The position numbers and the translations under genes were made by a program. Shown piece after piece: positions 23,742-33,211 of a stretch of DNA of 64,000 nt; the stretch's first letter is position 1, and each line of letters begins with the position of its first letter. This DNA is from Faucicola mancuniensis (GTDB taxonomy: Bacteria > Pseudomonadota > Gammaproteobacteria > Pseudomonadales > Moraxellaceae), in assembly GCF_046523945.1 (NCBI RefSeq), contig NZ_CP171363.1:620001-684000 (forward strand), given 5' to 3'. The notes below the pieces were generated by a model. It did not search any database. It had not been told where the DNA came from and saw nothing but the letters and a program-made list of their open reading frames with translations.

Positions 23742-23784
23742 TAAAAAAAGCACCACAAGATGGCTGGGGTATTATCTTGTGGTG
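23742..23784 (-). terminator. Terminator downstream of norB
   Basis: CACCACAAGAT (23751-23761) and ATCTTGTGGTG (23774-23784) form an 11-bp stem, followed on the minus strand by a seven-T run. A second inverted repeat, AAAATTCCC/GGGAATTTT at 23875-23905, lies closer to the norB stop. Confidence 0.8.
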
Positions 23785-23918
23785 AAAAGGTTGTGGTGTA
23801 ACCACCTGCATTGCACTACGCTTTGATTAGGCAAGCCAATCTACTTACCTACTTTTTTTTATTATTATCTTTTTAAAATTCCCCTTCATGGCGAAAGGGA
23901 ATTTTGATTTAACAGTTA

Positions 23919-26201
23919 TTACTGATTTACAGGGGCATTTGGTTTAAAATTTGGGTCGCTAGGTTTAGCAAATACCAATTTTACCACTTGCCAAGATACG
24001 CACGATGCACCGATGATAAATACTACATCACCAAATGTTCTTATCCAACGCAATGTTTCTAAGAAACCTTGTTGCATAAAGCCTTCACTGCGTGCATACC
24101 ATAAGCCTTCTGTGATTGAGGCGTGTGCTTGGAAAATACCGATTGGTAACAAGCTGGTCGCAATCATTAATACCAAACCTAAGTTTAATGCCCAAAAGCC
24201 TGTTTTCATCAATTTGTCATTGAATACATAGTCAGGACGAATGTAACGCACAATGAACAGTACAAAACCTAATGCCAAGAATCCATACACCCCGAATAAT
24301 GCTGCGTGAGCGTGGACGGCAGTGGTGTTCAAACCTTGAATGTAGTACAACGCCAATGGTGGATTTAGCATAAAGCCAAACACGCCTGCACCAATCATGT
24401 TCCAAAATGCCACAGCAACAAAGAACAAAATAGACCATTTTAGTTTGTCCATCCAAGGGGCTTGATGTTGTTTTTCCCAATGTTCATACGCTTCATAACC
24501 CAAGACCACCAAAGGCACAACTTCAAGTGCTGAGAATGACGCACCAATTGCCATGATTGGCGTGGTTGTCCCTGTAAAATACAAGTGGTGGAAAGTCCCC
24601 GGTACACCGCCTAGCAAGAACAAGGCAGCAGAAGCAATCGCAGCAGCCGTTGCCGTTTTATAGCGAACTAAACCTAAGTTATAAAAGATAAATGAGAAAG
24701 CAGCGGTTGCAAATACTTCAAAGAAACCTTCAACCCATAGATGCACCACCCACCAACGCCAATATTCCATGATTGCCAAATTGGTACGCTCGCCATAGAA
24801 TAAGCCAGAACCATAGAACAAACCGACACACACCACAGACGCAACAAAGATAAATAACAAGTTTTTGTCGCCTTTTTGCTTAAAGCCATACGCCCAACCA
24901 CGAGCCATCAAGCCTAACCAAATCAACACGCCAACCCATTTTAAAATTTGCCAAAAACGTCCCAAATCAATAAATTCATAACCTTGATGACCAAACCAGA
25001 AGTTTAGGTTCGCAGGCATGATGTGTTTTAACGCAAAGAATTGTGAAATAAATGAGCCAACACAAACAATAATCAATGCCACCCACAAAATATCCACACC
25101 CAATTTTTGGAATTTAGGGTCTTTACCACCATTAATAATCGGTGTTAAAAATAAACCTGCTGCCAAAAATGCAGTCGCAATCCAGAACAATGCCGCTTGG
25201 ATATGCCAAGTACGCACCAACGCATAAGGCAACCAATCAGAAATCTGAATACCATAGAACGACTGACCTTCAACCGTATAGTGAGCCACAAAACCGCCCA
25301 ACAATACTTGAGCCATAAACAACGCCACGACCAAAAAGCCATATTTTGCCAACGCTTTTTGTGAAGGTGTCAAAACAATTTTGGTTAAAGGGTCATGCTC
25401 AGGCACAGTCAATTTGACTTCATCATCTTTTTTAGAGAAAGCCCAACCCCAAATTAACAAACCAATACCTGCAATCAAAAATACCACACTGGCAAATGAC
25501 CAAATCACATTTTCTGCCGTTGGTTTATTGTCAATGATTGGCTCATGTGGCTAGTTATTGGTAAAGGTCGCCGTTGTGCCGGGACGCTCCGCTGACGAAA
25601 TCCAGCTTGACCAAAAATAAAAATCTGCCAAACGCTCACGAGCAGTCAAATCTGGCAAGGTATTATTTTTCATCGCAAAAGATTCACGAGATTTGACGAT
25701 TTTTTCATCGTCCATATCACCGCCATACAGCTTAATATAATAAGGAGCAACTTGATTAATCGCTTGCAAACGAGTATCTGACAACACAATCGTATCTACC
25801 CCATTGGCAGAACTTTTACGATACTCTTCTTTGGCAAGCTCACGCACACCTGCTTGCACCGTTTTATCAAGTTGGTCGTAAGGTTTGCCGTACAATTCTT
25901 GCGACTTGATATCCAACCAAGCCACCAACTCACGGTGCAACCAATCCGCCGTCCAGTCAGGCGCTTGATACGCACCATGACCCAACACCGAACCTAACTG
26001 CATACCGCCTGTGGTTTGCCAAGCGGATTGACCTTGTAAAATATCTTCTTTTGAGATAACAACTTGACCTTTGCTATCCACAAATTTTTCTGGAACAGGC
26101 GGCGCCGAACGATAAACCTCAACCCCACCCCAGCCTAATAAGGTGAAAGTTACAATCAGTACAGCGACTAACGCCCACCAATGTTTTTTATACTCTCCCA
26201 T
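23919..26201 (-). pseudogene. norB: Quinol-dependent nitric oxide reductase with internal amber codon
   Basis: A single-subunit qNOR of 760 codons in one continuous frame: N-terminal membrane helix and cytochrome-c-like periplasmic domain, then the twelve-helix NorB core with haem/FeB histidines (HAHAALFGVYG, HLWVEGFFE). Codon 217 is TAG (25551-25553) in the context TNN-stop-PHEP. qNORs normally have Trp there (NNWPHEP), so one G-to-A change in TGG explains it. Unless the codon is read through, translation stops after the periplasmic domain and the enzyme is absent. ATG 26201 is chosen, with GGAG five bases upstream. Confidence 0.88.
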
Positions 26202-26363
26202 ACAAACTCCTATCAATTTACATTGATTGATTTATGCTTATCATTGCTACATTATTGTGGCTTTTTATTGAAAACCTCATCTAAATCAAGCATTTAATTT
26301 ATATATTTCAAATAAACTTTTTAACATAAAAAAACGCTAAATTTACATGATTGCAATCATTAT

Positions 26364-26386
26364 AACATATATAAAAAATATATGTT
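26364..26386 (-). promoter_or_regulatory. NsrR-like operator before norB
   Basis: A 23-base near-perfect palindrome: AACATATATAA, one A, AAATATATGTT. It lies 163 bases upstream of the norB start codon. The same right half-site precedes hmp. It matches the 11-1-11 layout of NsrR boxes, and NsrR control of norB is known in related bacteria. Confidence 0.6.
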
Positions 26387-26475
26387 AATACAAATCAAAA
26401 TTTTTTTACAAAAAAAATAGAATACCAAAAAGATGTTCTATTTTTACAATTACAGCAATGTTCAATTTTAAAATT

Positions 26476-27525
26476 AACCTGAATTCGACATAAGAAAAAA
26501 CTAAAAAAAAGAAGCCCAATATGTTAAAGTAAATTCACCACAAACAACCCTAACAAGGACTTCTTACATGGACAACCTCGAAGCACTATACTGCCACATA
26601 GACGACTATTGCAAAACATACACAAACGAACAACAGAAGAAAATGCTAACCCAAAAGAGCAAAAGCAGTAAAAAAACACGAAACAAACCATGCCGTATTA
26701 GTTTATCAGAAATCATCACCATATTGGTAGTATTTCACCAAATAAAATACAGAGAATTTAAAGCCTTCTACTACAACTACCTCACCCAATGGCTAAAACC
26801 TGCCTTTCCAAACCTACCAAGCTACACAAGAATGGTAGAACTCATGGAAAAAGCAATAGTTCCCATGTGTGACTACCTACAATCTCTCATGCAAAACAAC
26901 TGCACAGGCATAAACTACATTGACTCAACCAGTTTAGCCGTATGTGATAATCACCGTATCAACCGCAACAAAGTATTTGCAGAAACAGCACAGCGAGGTA
27001 AAAGCAGTATGGGGTGGTTTTTTGGCTTTAAACTACACGTCATTATCAATGATAAAGGTGAATTGGTCAATCTAACCGTAACCAAAGGCAATGTTGATGA
27101 TAGGCAACCTGTGAAAAGACTTTGTGAATCTCATGTTTTTGGTAAACTCTTTGCTGATAAAGGTTATATTGATAAATCATTGACAGATTGGCTTGATGAG
27201 CATTTAGATATTGAGTTAATCACGAATGTTAAAAAGAATATGAAATCTAAAGATATTTCATGGTTAAATAGACGATTACTTAAACGCCGTTTTTTGATTG
27301 AAACTGTGTTTGATGAGTTAAAGAATATGTGTCAAATTGAGCATTCAAGGCATCGTAGTTATGTTGGGTTTATGAGTAATTTGTTGGCAGGGTTGATTGC
27401 TTATTGTCATCAAACAAAGAAGCCTACATTAAAAAATGTCCTGTTGGGGTATTCTTTATTGTAGGTTTCTTATTTGTTTATATTTTTTCAATAAGTTAAA
27501 TGATTTTTTATATCGAATTGAGGTT
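26476..27525 (+). mobile_element. Complete IS982-family insertion sequence
   Basis: A 1050-bp element. The ends AACCTGAATTCGACATAA (left) and AACCTCAATTCGATATAA (right, inverted) match at 16 of 18 bases. The 6-bp target duplication AAAATT is at 26470-26475 and 27526-27531. It carries one transposase gene. The right flank is the stop codon of the aldehyde dehydrogenase gene, and the left flank is the norB upstream region. Clean ends and an intact gene suggest recent transposition. Confidence 0.93.
26568..27464 (+). CDS. IS982-family transposase
   Basis: A 298-residue DDE transposase. The catalytic residues fit YIDSTSLAVCD (first Asp), ADKGYIDKSL (second Asp) and FLIETVFDELK (Glu), with the family's N-terminal SLSEIITILVVFHQ region. 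CAAGGACTTCTTAC precedes ATG 26568. The frame is intact from end to end, so the element should be able to move. Confidence 0.93.
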   Translation: MDNLEALYCHIDDYCKTYTNEQQKKMLTQKSKSSKKTRNKPCRISLSEIITILVVFHQIKYREFKAFYYNYLTQWLKPAFPNLPSYTRMVELMEKAIVPMCDYLQSLMQNNCTGINYIDSTSLAVCDNHRINRNKVFAETAQRGKSSMGWFFGFKLHVIINDKGELVNLTVTKGNVDDRQPVKRLCESHVFGKLFADKGYIDKSLTDWLDEHLDIELITNVKKNMKSKDISWLNRRLLKRRFLIETVFDELKNMCQIEHSRHRSYVGFMSNLLAGLIAYCHQTKKPTLKNVLLGYSLL

Positions 27526-27529
27526 AAAA

Positions 27530-29041
27530 TTAGAAAAAGCCCATTGGTTTTGGCGAATAACTCACCAATAAGTTTTTAGTTTGTTGATAATGGTCAAGCA
27601 TCATCTTATGCGTTTCACGCCCAATGCCTGATTTTTTGTAACCACCAAACGCCGCATGAGCAGGGTAAATGTGATAACAATTCGTCCACACACGACCCGC
27701 CTGAATCGCACGTCCTGCACGGTAAGCCGTTGTGCCATCACGAGACCACACGCCAGCACCTAAGCCGTACATGGTATCATTGGCAATTTTCATCGCTTCA
27801 TCAAAATCTTTGAACGTGGTTACTGAAAGTACTGGCCTAAAAATTTCATTTTGGAAAATCGTTAAGCCATTTTCGCCTTTAAACACAGTCGGTTCAATGT
27901 AAAAACCACCATCAACAGTCGTCATCGCTTGACCGCCTATGAGCAGTTCCGCACCTTCTTCTTTGCCTTTTTGGATATAGCCCAAAATCTTGTCTTGTTG
28001 CTCTTGTGATGCTTGTGCCCCAACCATTGTGTCGGTATCTAGTGGGTGTCCAAGTTTGATTTTTTTCACACGCTCAACCGCTTTTTTCAAAAATTCATCG
28101 GCGATACTTTCATGTACTAAAGCACGAGAGGGGCAAGTACAAATTTCACCTTGATTGAGTGCGAACATGGTAAAACCTTCCAATGCTTTTTCTAAAAAGT
28201 CATCATCTTTATCCATGACATCGGCAAAAAATACATTCGGCGATTTACCACCCAACTCAAGCGTTACAGGAATTAAGTTTTGCGTTGCATAACCCATAAT
28301 TAACTGCCCAACTTCTGTTGAACCTGTAAAAGCGATTTTAGCAATGCGTGGATTGGTCGCTAAATCTTTCCCAACCTCTTCACCATAACCATTCACCACG
28401 TTTAGCACGCCTTTTGGCAAAATATCTTGAATCAATTCAAGTAAAACCAAAATGCTCGCAGGCGTTTGCTCTGCAGGTTTTAACACGATACAGTTACCTG
28501 CTGCCAATGCAGGCGCAATTTTCCAAGCTCCCATCAAAATTGGGAAATTCCAAGGGATAATTTGTCCCACCACGCCCAACGGCTCATGATAATGATAGGC
28601 AACTGTGTCGTGGTCAATCTCGCTGATAGTGCCTTCTTGAGCTCGAATACAACCTGCAAAATAACGAAAATGGTCAATGGTTAAAGGAATATCAGCAGCT
28701 AAGGTTTCACGAATCGGCTTACCATTATCCCATGTTTCAGCAACTGCCAATACTTCCAAATTTTGTTCTAAACGGTCAGCAATTTTGAGTAAAATATTTG
28801 AACGTTCTTGTGGCGACGTTTTACCCCAAGCGTCTTTGGCAGCGTGGGCTGCGTCTAGGGCAAGTTCAATATCTTCTTTGCTTGAACGGGGTACTTTGGT
28901 AAAAACTTTACCATCGACAGGTGAAATGTTGTCAAAATATTCGCCTTTGACAGGGGCGACCCATTCGCCACCGATAAAGTTTTCGTATTGGGATTTAAAA
29001 TTGACTTTTGCACCGTCAGTATTGGGATTTGCGTAACGCAT
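27530..29041 (-). CDS. NAD(P)-dependent aldehyde dehydrogenase
   Basis: A 503-residue enzyme oxidising aldehydes to acids. It has the catalytic cysteine in NQGEICTCPSR, the general base Glu in ELGGKSPNVFF, the cofactor segment IIPWNFPILMG and FTGSTEVGQ. It is closest in pattern to acetaldehyde dehydrogenases of the AldB/ExaC type. The start at 29041 (MRYANPNTDG) has GGAG seven bases upstream; an extension to 29089 does not fit the family. The IS982 target site duplication begins at the stop codon, leaving the protein whole. Confidence 0.92.
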   Translation of the reverse strand: MRYANPNTDGAKVNFKSQYENFIGGEWVAPVKGEYFDNISPVDGKVFTKVPRSSKEDIELALDAAHAAKDAWGKTSPQERSNILLKIADRLEQNLEVLAVAETWDNGKPIRETLAADIPLTIDHFRYFAGCIRAQEGTISEIDHDTVAYHYHEPLGVVGQIIPWNFPILMGAWKIAPALAAGNCIVLKPAEQTPASILVLLELIQDILPKGVLNVVNGYGEEVGKDLATNPRIAKIAFTGSTEVGQLIMGYATQNLIPVTLELGGKSPNVFFADVMDKDDDFLEKALEGFTMFALNQGEICTCPSRALVHESIADEFLKKAVERVKKIKLGHPLDTDTMVGAQASQEQQDKILGYIQKGKEEGAELLIGGQAMTTVDGGFYIEPTVFKGENGLTIFQNEIFRPVLSVTTFKDFDEAMKIANDTMYGLGAGVWSRDGTTAYRAGRAIQAGRVWTNCYHIYPAHAAFGGYKKSGIGRETHKMMLDHYQQTKNLLVSYSPKPMGFF

Positions 29042-29281
29042 GATAAGACTCCATTTGAATAAACAGGTTTTTGAGAATGATTTTTCCAATTCATTGATAT
29101 ATTAATTTAATTAAAATATCAATCACAAAATTAACATCTTCCTTAACAACCTCATTAATTTTGCACTTTTATCATCCCAAAATTTTTTGATATTGACAAG
29201 TATTTTTACATAAAAAAACATTTTTTTGACCAATAAAAAAAGCCGACTGAAGCCGACTTTTTCATTACTTTTGGTAAAAAA

Positions 29282-29989
29282 TTAATTTTCCTTGACAAAC
29301 AGATAACCCTTACTACGCACGGTTTTGATACGTTTTGGATTTTCTGGATCATCGCCAATTTTTGGACGAATACGAGAGATACGCACATCAATTGAACGGT
29401 CTTGACCATCGTACTCAATGCCACGCAAACGCTCAAAAATATCTTCACGAGACAAAATACGACCTGCATTAGAAGCCAATAACCACAATAAATCATACTC
29501 GGCACTGGTAAAATCAACCAATTCATCATTCAGCGTTACCGAACGACCACCGTTGTCAATCACCAAATCACCAAATTCAAGGCGTTGCTCAACATCGTCA
29601 GTCGGTGCGACATCAGAACGGCGTAACAACGCACGCAAACGTGCCAATAGCACACGTGGTTGGACAGGTTTGGCAACATAGTCATCTGCACCCATTTCAA
29701 GTCCCAAAACTTGATCCATGTCATCGGTACGTGCAGTTAGCATTAAAATCGGATTGTGATATTGTGAACGCACTTCACGGCAAACCGTCAAGCCATCACT
29801 ACCTGGCAACATCACATCAAGCACCACGATATCAGGCTGTTCACTAATGATACGGCGAATGGCACGATTGCCATCGGTTTCAATCGCAACATCTAAACCA
29901 TTTTTACGCAAGTAATCTTGGGTCAATGTTGCCAATCGTTCATCGTCTTCAACGATTAATACTTTGGGAATTAATTCTTCTTCAACCAT
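29282..29989 (-). CDS. OmpR-family response regulator, RstA-like
   Basis: A 235-residue regulator: receiver domain with the acidic pair EDD, phospho-acceptor Asp in VVLDVMLPG, Thr in LMLTARTDD and Lys in VAKPV, then a winged-helix domain ending DVRISRIRPKIGD and KTVRSKGYLFV. The sequence is closest to the RstA group. ATG 29989 is preferred, with GGAG seven bases upstream. No histidine kinase is next to it. It has ~300 bases of AT-rich upstream DNA in which I see no defined site. Confidence 0.88.
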   Translation of the reverse strand: MVEEELIPKVLIVEDDERLATLTQDYLRKNGLDVAIETDGNRAIRRIISEQPDIVVLDVMLPGSDGLTVCREVRSQYHNPILMLTARTDDMDQVLGLEMGADDYVAKPVQPRVLLARLRALLRRSDVAPTDDVEQRLEFGDLVIDNGGRSVTLNDELVDFTSAEYDLLWLLASNAGRILSREDIFERLRGIEYDGQDRSIDVRISRIRPKIGDDPENPKRIKTVRSKGYLFVKEN

Positions 29990-30289
29990 TTTTATTCTCC
30001 AAAAATATGATACATTGTAATCAATTTTTTCCCAAAATTGATTGTTTAACAAGGCATCAAATCAAAAAAACATTACCACAATTTTGATACAAAATCTTGC
30101 TGAAGGATTTTACACCAAAGTTATTATAATGTAACAAAAAAACACGTTTTTTACTATTACTAAAACGTAACGAAAACTTAATTTATCATAATTGCTTCAT
30201 TATTTTAACCAATAATATAGCACAAAATAACAAAAAAGATAGCAACTTTCATCACTATCTTTTATGATTTAACCATTCATCAGATTGAC

Positions 30290-30706
30290 TCAAGCACGGT
30301 TACGGAATTTTTGTAAAGTCTGTAACTGAGCCAACGATTCAGCCAATGCTGCCATGGCTGCTGATGTGTCAATATCTGCTTTTTGGTTTTGTAGCATTTG
30401 TTCTGCTTCACGGCGAGCTTCGGCAATTTTTGCTTCGTCTAAGTCGTGGGCACGAACCGCAGTATCTGCAAGGACGGTCACAAGGTGCGGTTGTACTTCT
30501 AACACGCCACCTGAAATATAAACCATTTCATCAGCACCGTTGGCAGTTTTGATTTGCATAGCACCTGGTCTTAATAATGTGATAAACGGGGTATGCCCTG
30601 CCAAAATACCAACTTCACCTTCTACACCCGTGGCGATGAGCATACTAATCTCACCTGTGTAGATAGTTTCTCTTGCACTGACGACATTACATTGTAAAGT
30701 TGCCAC
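30290..30706 (-). CDS. atpC: ATP synthase subunit epsilon
   Basis: A 138-residue F1 subunit of the central stalk that couples rotation and inhibits ATP hydrolysis. The beta-barrel N-terminus (LQCNVVSARETIYTGEISML; GEVGILAGHTPFITLL) and C-terminal helical hairpin are complete. It is the last gene of the atp operon, 76 bases after atpD. Confidence 0.96.
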   Translation of the reverse strand: MATLQCNVVSARETIYTGEISMLIATGVEGEVGILAGHTPFITLLRPGAMQIKTANGADEMVYISGGVLEVQPHLVTVLADTAVRAHDLDEAKIAEARREAEQMLQNQKADIDTSAAMAALAESLAQLQTLQKFRNRA

Positions 30707-30782
30707 AGTTTTCTCCTAAAGTTCTCTAAAGGTTATTGATTGGTATTGCACCAGTCAATCAACTTGACCAGTGCGTTGCCAA

Positions 30783-32183
30783 TTAACCACGAAGTTTTTC
30801 AGCAGCTGCCACAACTTCTTCAATACCACCTTTCATATAGAAAGCTTGTTCTGGAAGGTCATCGTATTCACCGTTCAAAATTGCTTTAAAGCTTTGAATG
30901 GTTTCACGAATTGGTACGTATTTACCTGGTGCACCTGTGAACACTTCTGCAACGTGGAAAGGTTGAGATAAGAAACGTTGGATTTTACGAGCACGGTAAA
31001 CGACTAATTTGTCATCTTCTGACAATTCATCCATACCCAAAATCGCAATGATATCTTTTAACTCTTTAAAGCGTTGCAATACTTCTTGTACACCACGAGC
31101 AACGGTATAATGCTCTTCACCAATTACCAATGGGTCAAGCTGACGAGAGGTTGAATCTAGTGGGTCTACCGCAGGGTAGATACCTTGTGATGCGATATCA
31201 CGGCTCAATACAACAGTCGCGTCCAAGTGAGCAAAGGTTGTCGCTGGTGATGGGTCAGTCAAGTCATCGGCTGGTACATAAACGGCTTGAACCGAAGTAA
31301 TAGAACCTGTTTGGGTTGAAGTAATACGTTCTTGTAGCACACCCATTTCTTCTGCCAATGTTGGCTGATAACCTACCGCAGATGGCATACGACCCAACAA
31401 GGCTGATACTTCAGTACCTGCAAGGGTATAACGATAAATGTTATCTACGAACAATAACACGTCACGACCTTTACCATTTTCGTCTTTTTCATCACGGAAA
31501 TATTCCGCCATGGTCAAACCAGTCAAAGCAACACGCAAACGGTTTCCTGGTGGCTCATTCATCTGACCATATACCATCGCAACTTTATCAAGTACGTTAG
31601 AATCTTTCATCTCATGATAGAAATCGTTACCCTCACGAGTACGCTCACCAACACCTGCAAACACAGACAAACCTGAGTGTGCTTTTGCAATGTTGTTGAT
31701 AAGTTCCATCATATTAACGGTTTTACCAACACCCGCACCACCGAACAGACCAACTTTACCACCTTTAGCGAATGGGCATAGCAAGTCAATCACTTTAATA
31801 CCTGTTTCTAAAAGTTCAGTTGAGTTTGATTGTTCATCATAGCTTGGGGCTTCACGGTGGATAGACCATGTAGTATCTTGTTGTACAGGACCTGCCTCAT
31901 CAATTGGGCGACCCAATACGTCCATGATACGACCCAATGTGCCTTTACCAACAGGTACAGAAATTGGAGCACCTGTGTTCACAACTGGCAAACCACGTTT
32001 TAAGCCTTCTGTTGAACCCATTGCAATGGTACGCACGATACCATCACCTAATTGTTGTTGTACTTCTAAAGTTGTTTCTGTATTTTCTACTTTTAAAGCA
32101 TCATAAATTTTTGGTACGCTTTGACGGTCAAATTCAACGTCAATAACCGCGCCAATAATCTGTACAATACGACCGCTACTCAT
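30783..32183 (-). CDS. atpD: ATP synthase subunit beta
   Basis: A 466-residue catalytic F1 subunit. It has the P-loop GGAGVGKTVNM, the catalytic Glu in GVGERTREGND, Walker B DVLLFVDNIYRYT and the DELSEEDK-type segment (DELSEDDK). The length is normal. Located between atpG and atpC. Confidence 0.98.
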   Translation of the reverse strand: MSSGRIVQIIGAVIDVEFDRQSVPKIYDALKVENTETTLEVQQQLGDGIVRTIAMGSTEGLKRGLPVVNTGAPISVPVGKGTLGRIMDVLGRPIDEAGPVQQDTTWSIHREAPSYDEQSNSTELLETGIKVIDLLCPFAKGGKVGLFGGAGVGKTVNMMELINNIAKAHSGLSVFAGVGERTREGNDFYHEMKDSNVLDKVAMVYGQMNEPPGNRLRVALTGLTMAEYFRDEKDENGKGRDVLLFVDNIYRYTLAGTEVSALLGRMPSAVGYQPTLAEEMGVLQERITSTQTGSITSVQAVYVPADDLTDPSPATTFAHLDATVVLSRDIASQGIYPAVDPLDSTSRQLDPLVIGEEHYTVARGVQEVLQRFKELKDIIAILGMDELSEDDKLVVYRARKIQRFLSQPFHVAEVFTGAPGKYVPIRETIQSFKAILNGEYDDLPEQAFYMKGGIEEVVAAAEKLRG

Positions 32184-32208
32184 TACGTTCTCCTTGAATT
32201 TAGGTCAA

Positions 32209-33087
32209 TTATGAAACAGCAGCAGCACCGCCAACGATTTCCGAAATTTCTCGGGTAATCGCCGCTTGACGCAGCTTGTTGTAAACTAATTGTAAATCTT
32301 TGATTAAGTTGCCTGCATTATCGGTAGCTGCTTTCATCGCAACCATACGAGCAGATTGCTCAGAAGCAATATTTTCCACCACACCTTGATAGACGACAGA
32401 CTCAACATAACGTCCCATCAAACTATCAACCAAATCTTTGGCAGATGGTTCATAAATATAATCCCAACTATGCTCACGACTTGCCATTGTTTCATCATGC
32501 AAATCACTAGATGAAATCGGTACAAGCTGTTGCACATTGGGTTTTTGCGTCATGGCATTGATAAATTCATTATAAACCAAATAAATCTCATCAATTTCAC
32601 CACGGTTAAACGCATCAAGCATCACTTGTACTGGCGTGCTTAATTGCTCAAAACTTGGGTTATCTCCATAATGTGATTCGGCTGCAATCACCGTACCACC
32701 AAAGGTTTTGAAAAAGCTCACGCCTTTTTGACCAATCACCGCAAAACGAGCTTCTACGGATTGGCTGTTTTTTTCTTTGACGTGTTGCATCAATTTTTTA
32801 AACAAATTGATATTCAAGCCACCTGCCAAGCCACGGTCTGATGTAACTACAATATAACCAACTCGGTTCACCGCTCTTGAAGTCAAATAAGGGTGCTTAT
32901 AATCAGGTGAAGCTTTTACCAAGTGAGAAACAACTCGACGCATATTATCAGCATAAGGTCTGCCTAATTGCATACGCTCTTGGGCACGACGCATCTTACT
33001 CGCTGCAACCATTTGCATGGCTCGAGTAATTTTTTGGGTACTTTTAATACTCGCAACTTTTGCTCGAATTTCTTTTAAACTTGCCAT
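32209..33087 (-). CDS. atpG: ATP synthase subunit gamma
   Basis: A 292-residue rotor subunit. The N-terminal helix (IKSTQKITRAMQMVAASKMR) and C-terminal helix (LQLVYNKLRQAAITREISEI), which form the coiled coil inside the alpha3beta3 ring, are both clear. It sits between atpA and atpD. Confidence 0.97.
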   Translation of the reverse strand: MASLKEIRAKVASIKSTQKITRAMQMVAASKMRRAQERMQLGRPYADNMRRVVSHLVKASPDYKHPYLTSRAVNRVGYIVVTSDRGLAGGLNINLFKKLMQHVKEKNSQSVEARFAVIGQKGVSFFKTFGGTVIAAESHYGDNPSFEQLSTPVQVMLDAFNRGEIDEIYLVYNEFINAMTQKPNVQQLVPISSSDLHDETMASREHSWDYIYEPSAKDLVDSLMGRYVESVVYQGVVENIASEQSARMVAMKAATDNAGNLIKDLQLVYNKLRQAAITREISEIVGGAAAVS

Positions 33088-33211
33088 AAGTAATCCATAC
33101 AGCTGGGTTTAGTTAATATTTTTAAAATTAACAAAATTTTGAAAATGAACAAAGCACTTTTCTATGTGGTGCTTTGCTCATCTGTTTTGTGACAATACAA
33201 CATTCTTTTAA

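Noticed and set aside
29215..29260. GC-rich repeat GCCGACT...GCCGACT before the response regulator stop codon as a terminator
   Set aside because: The two copies are direct, not inverted, repeats, so no good stem forms.
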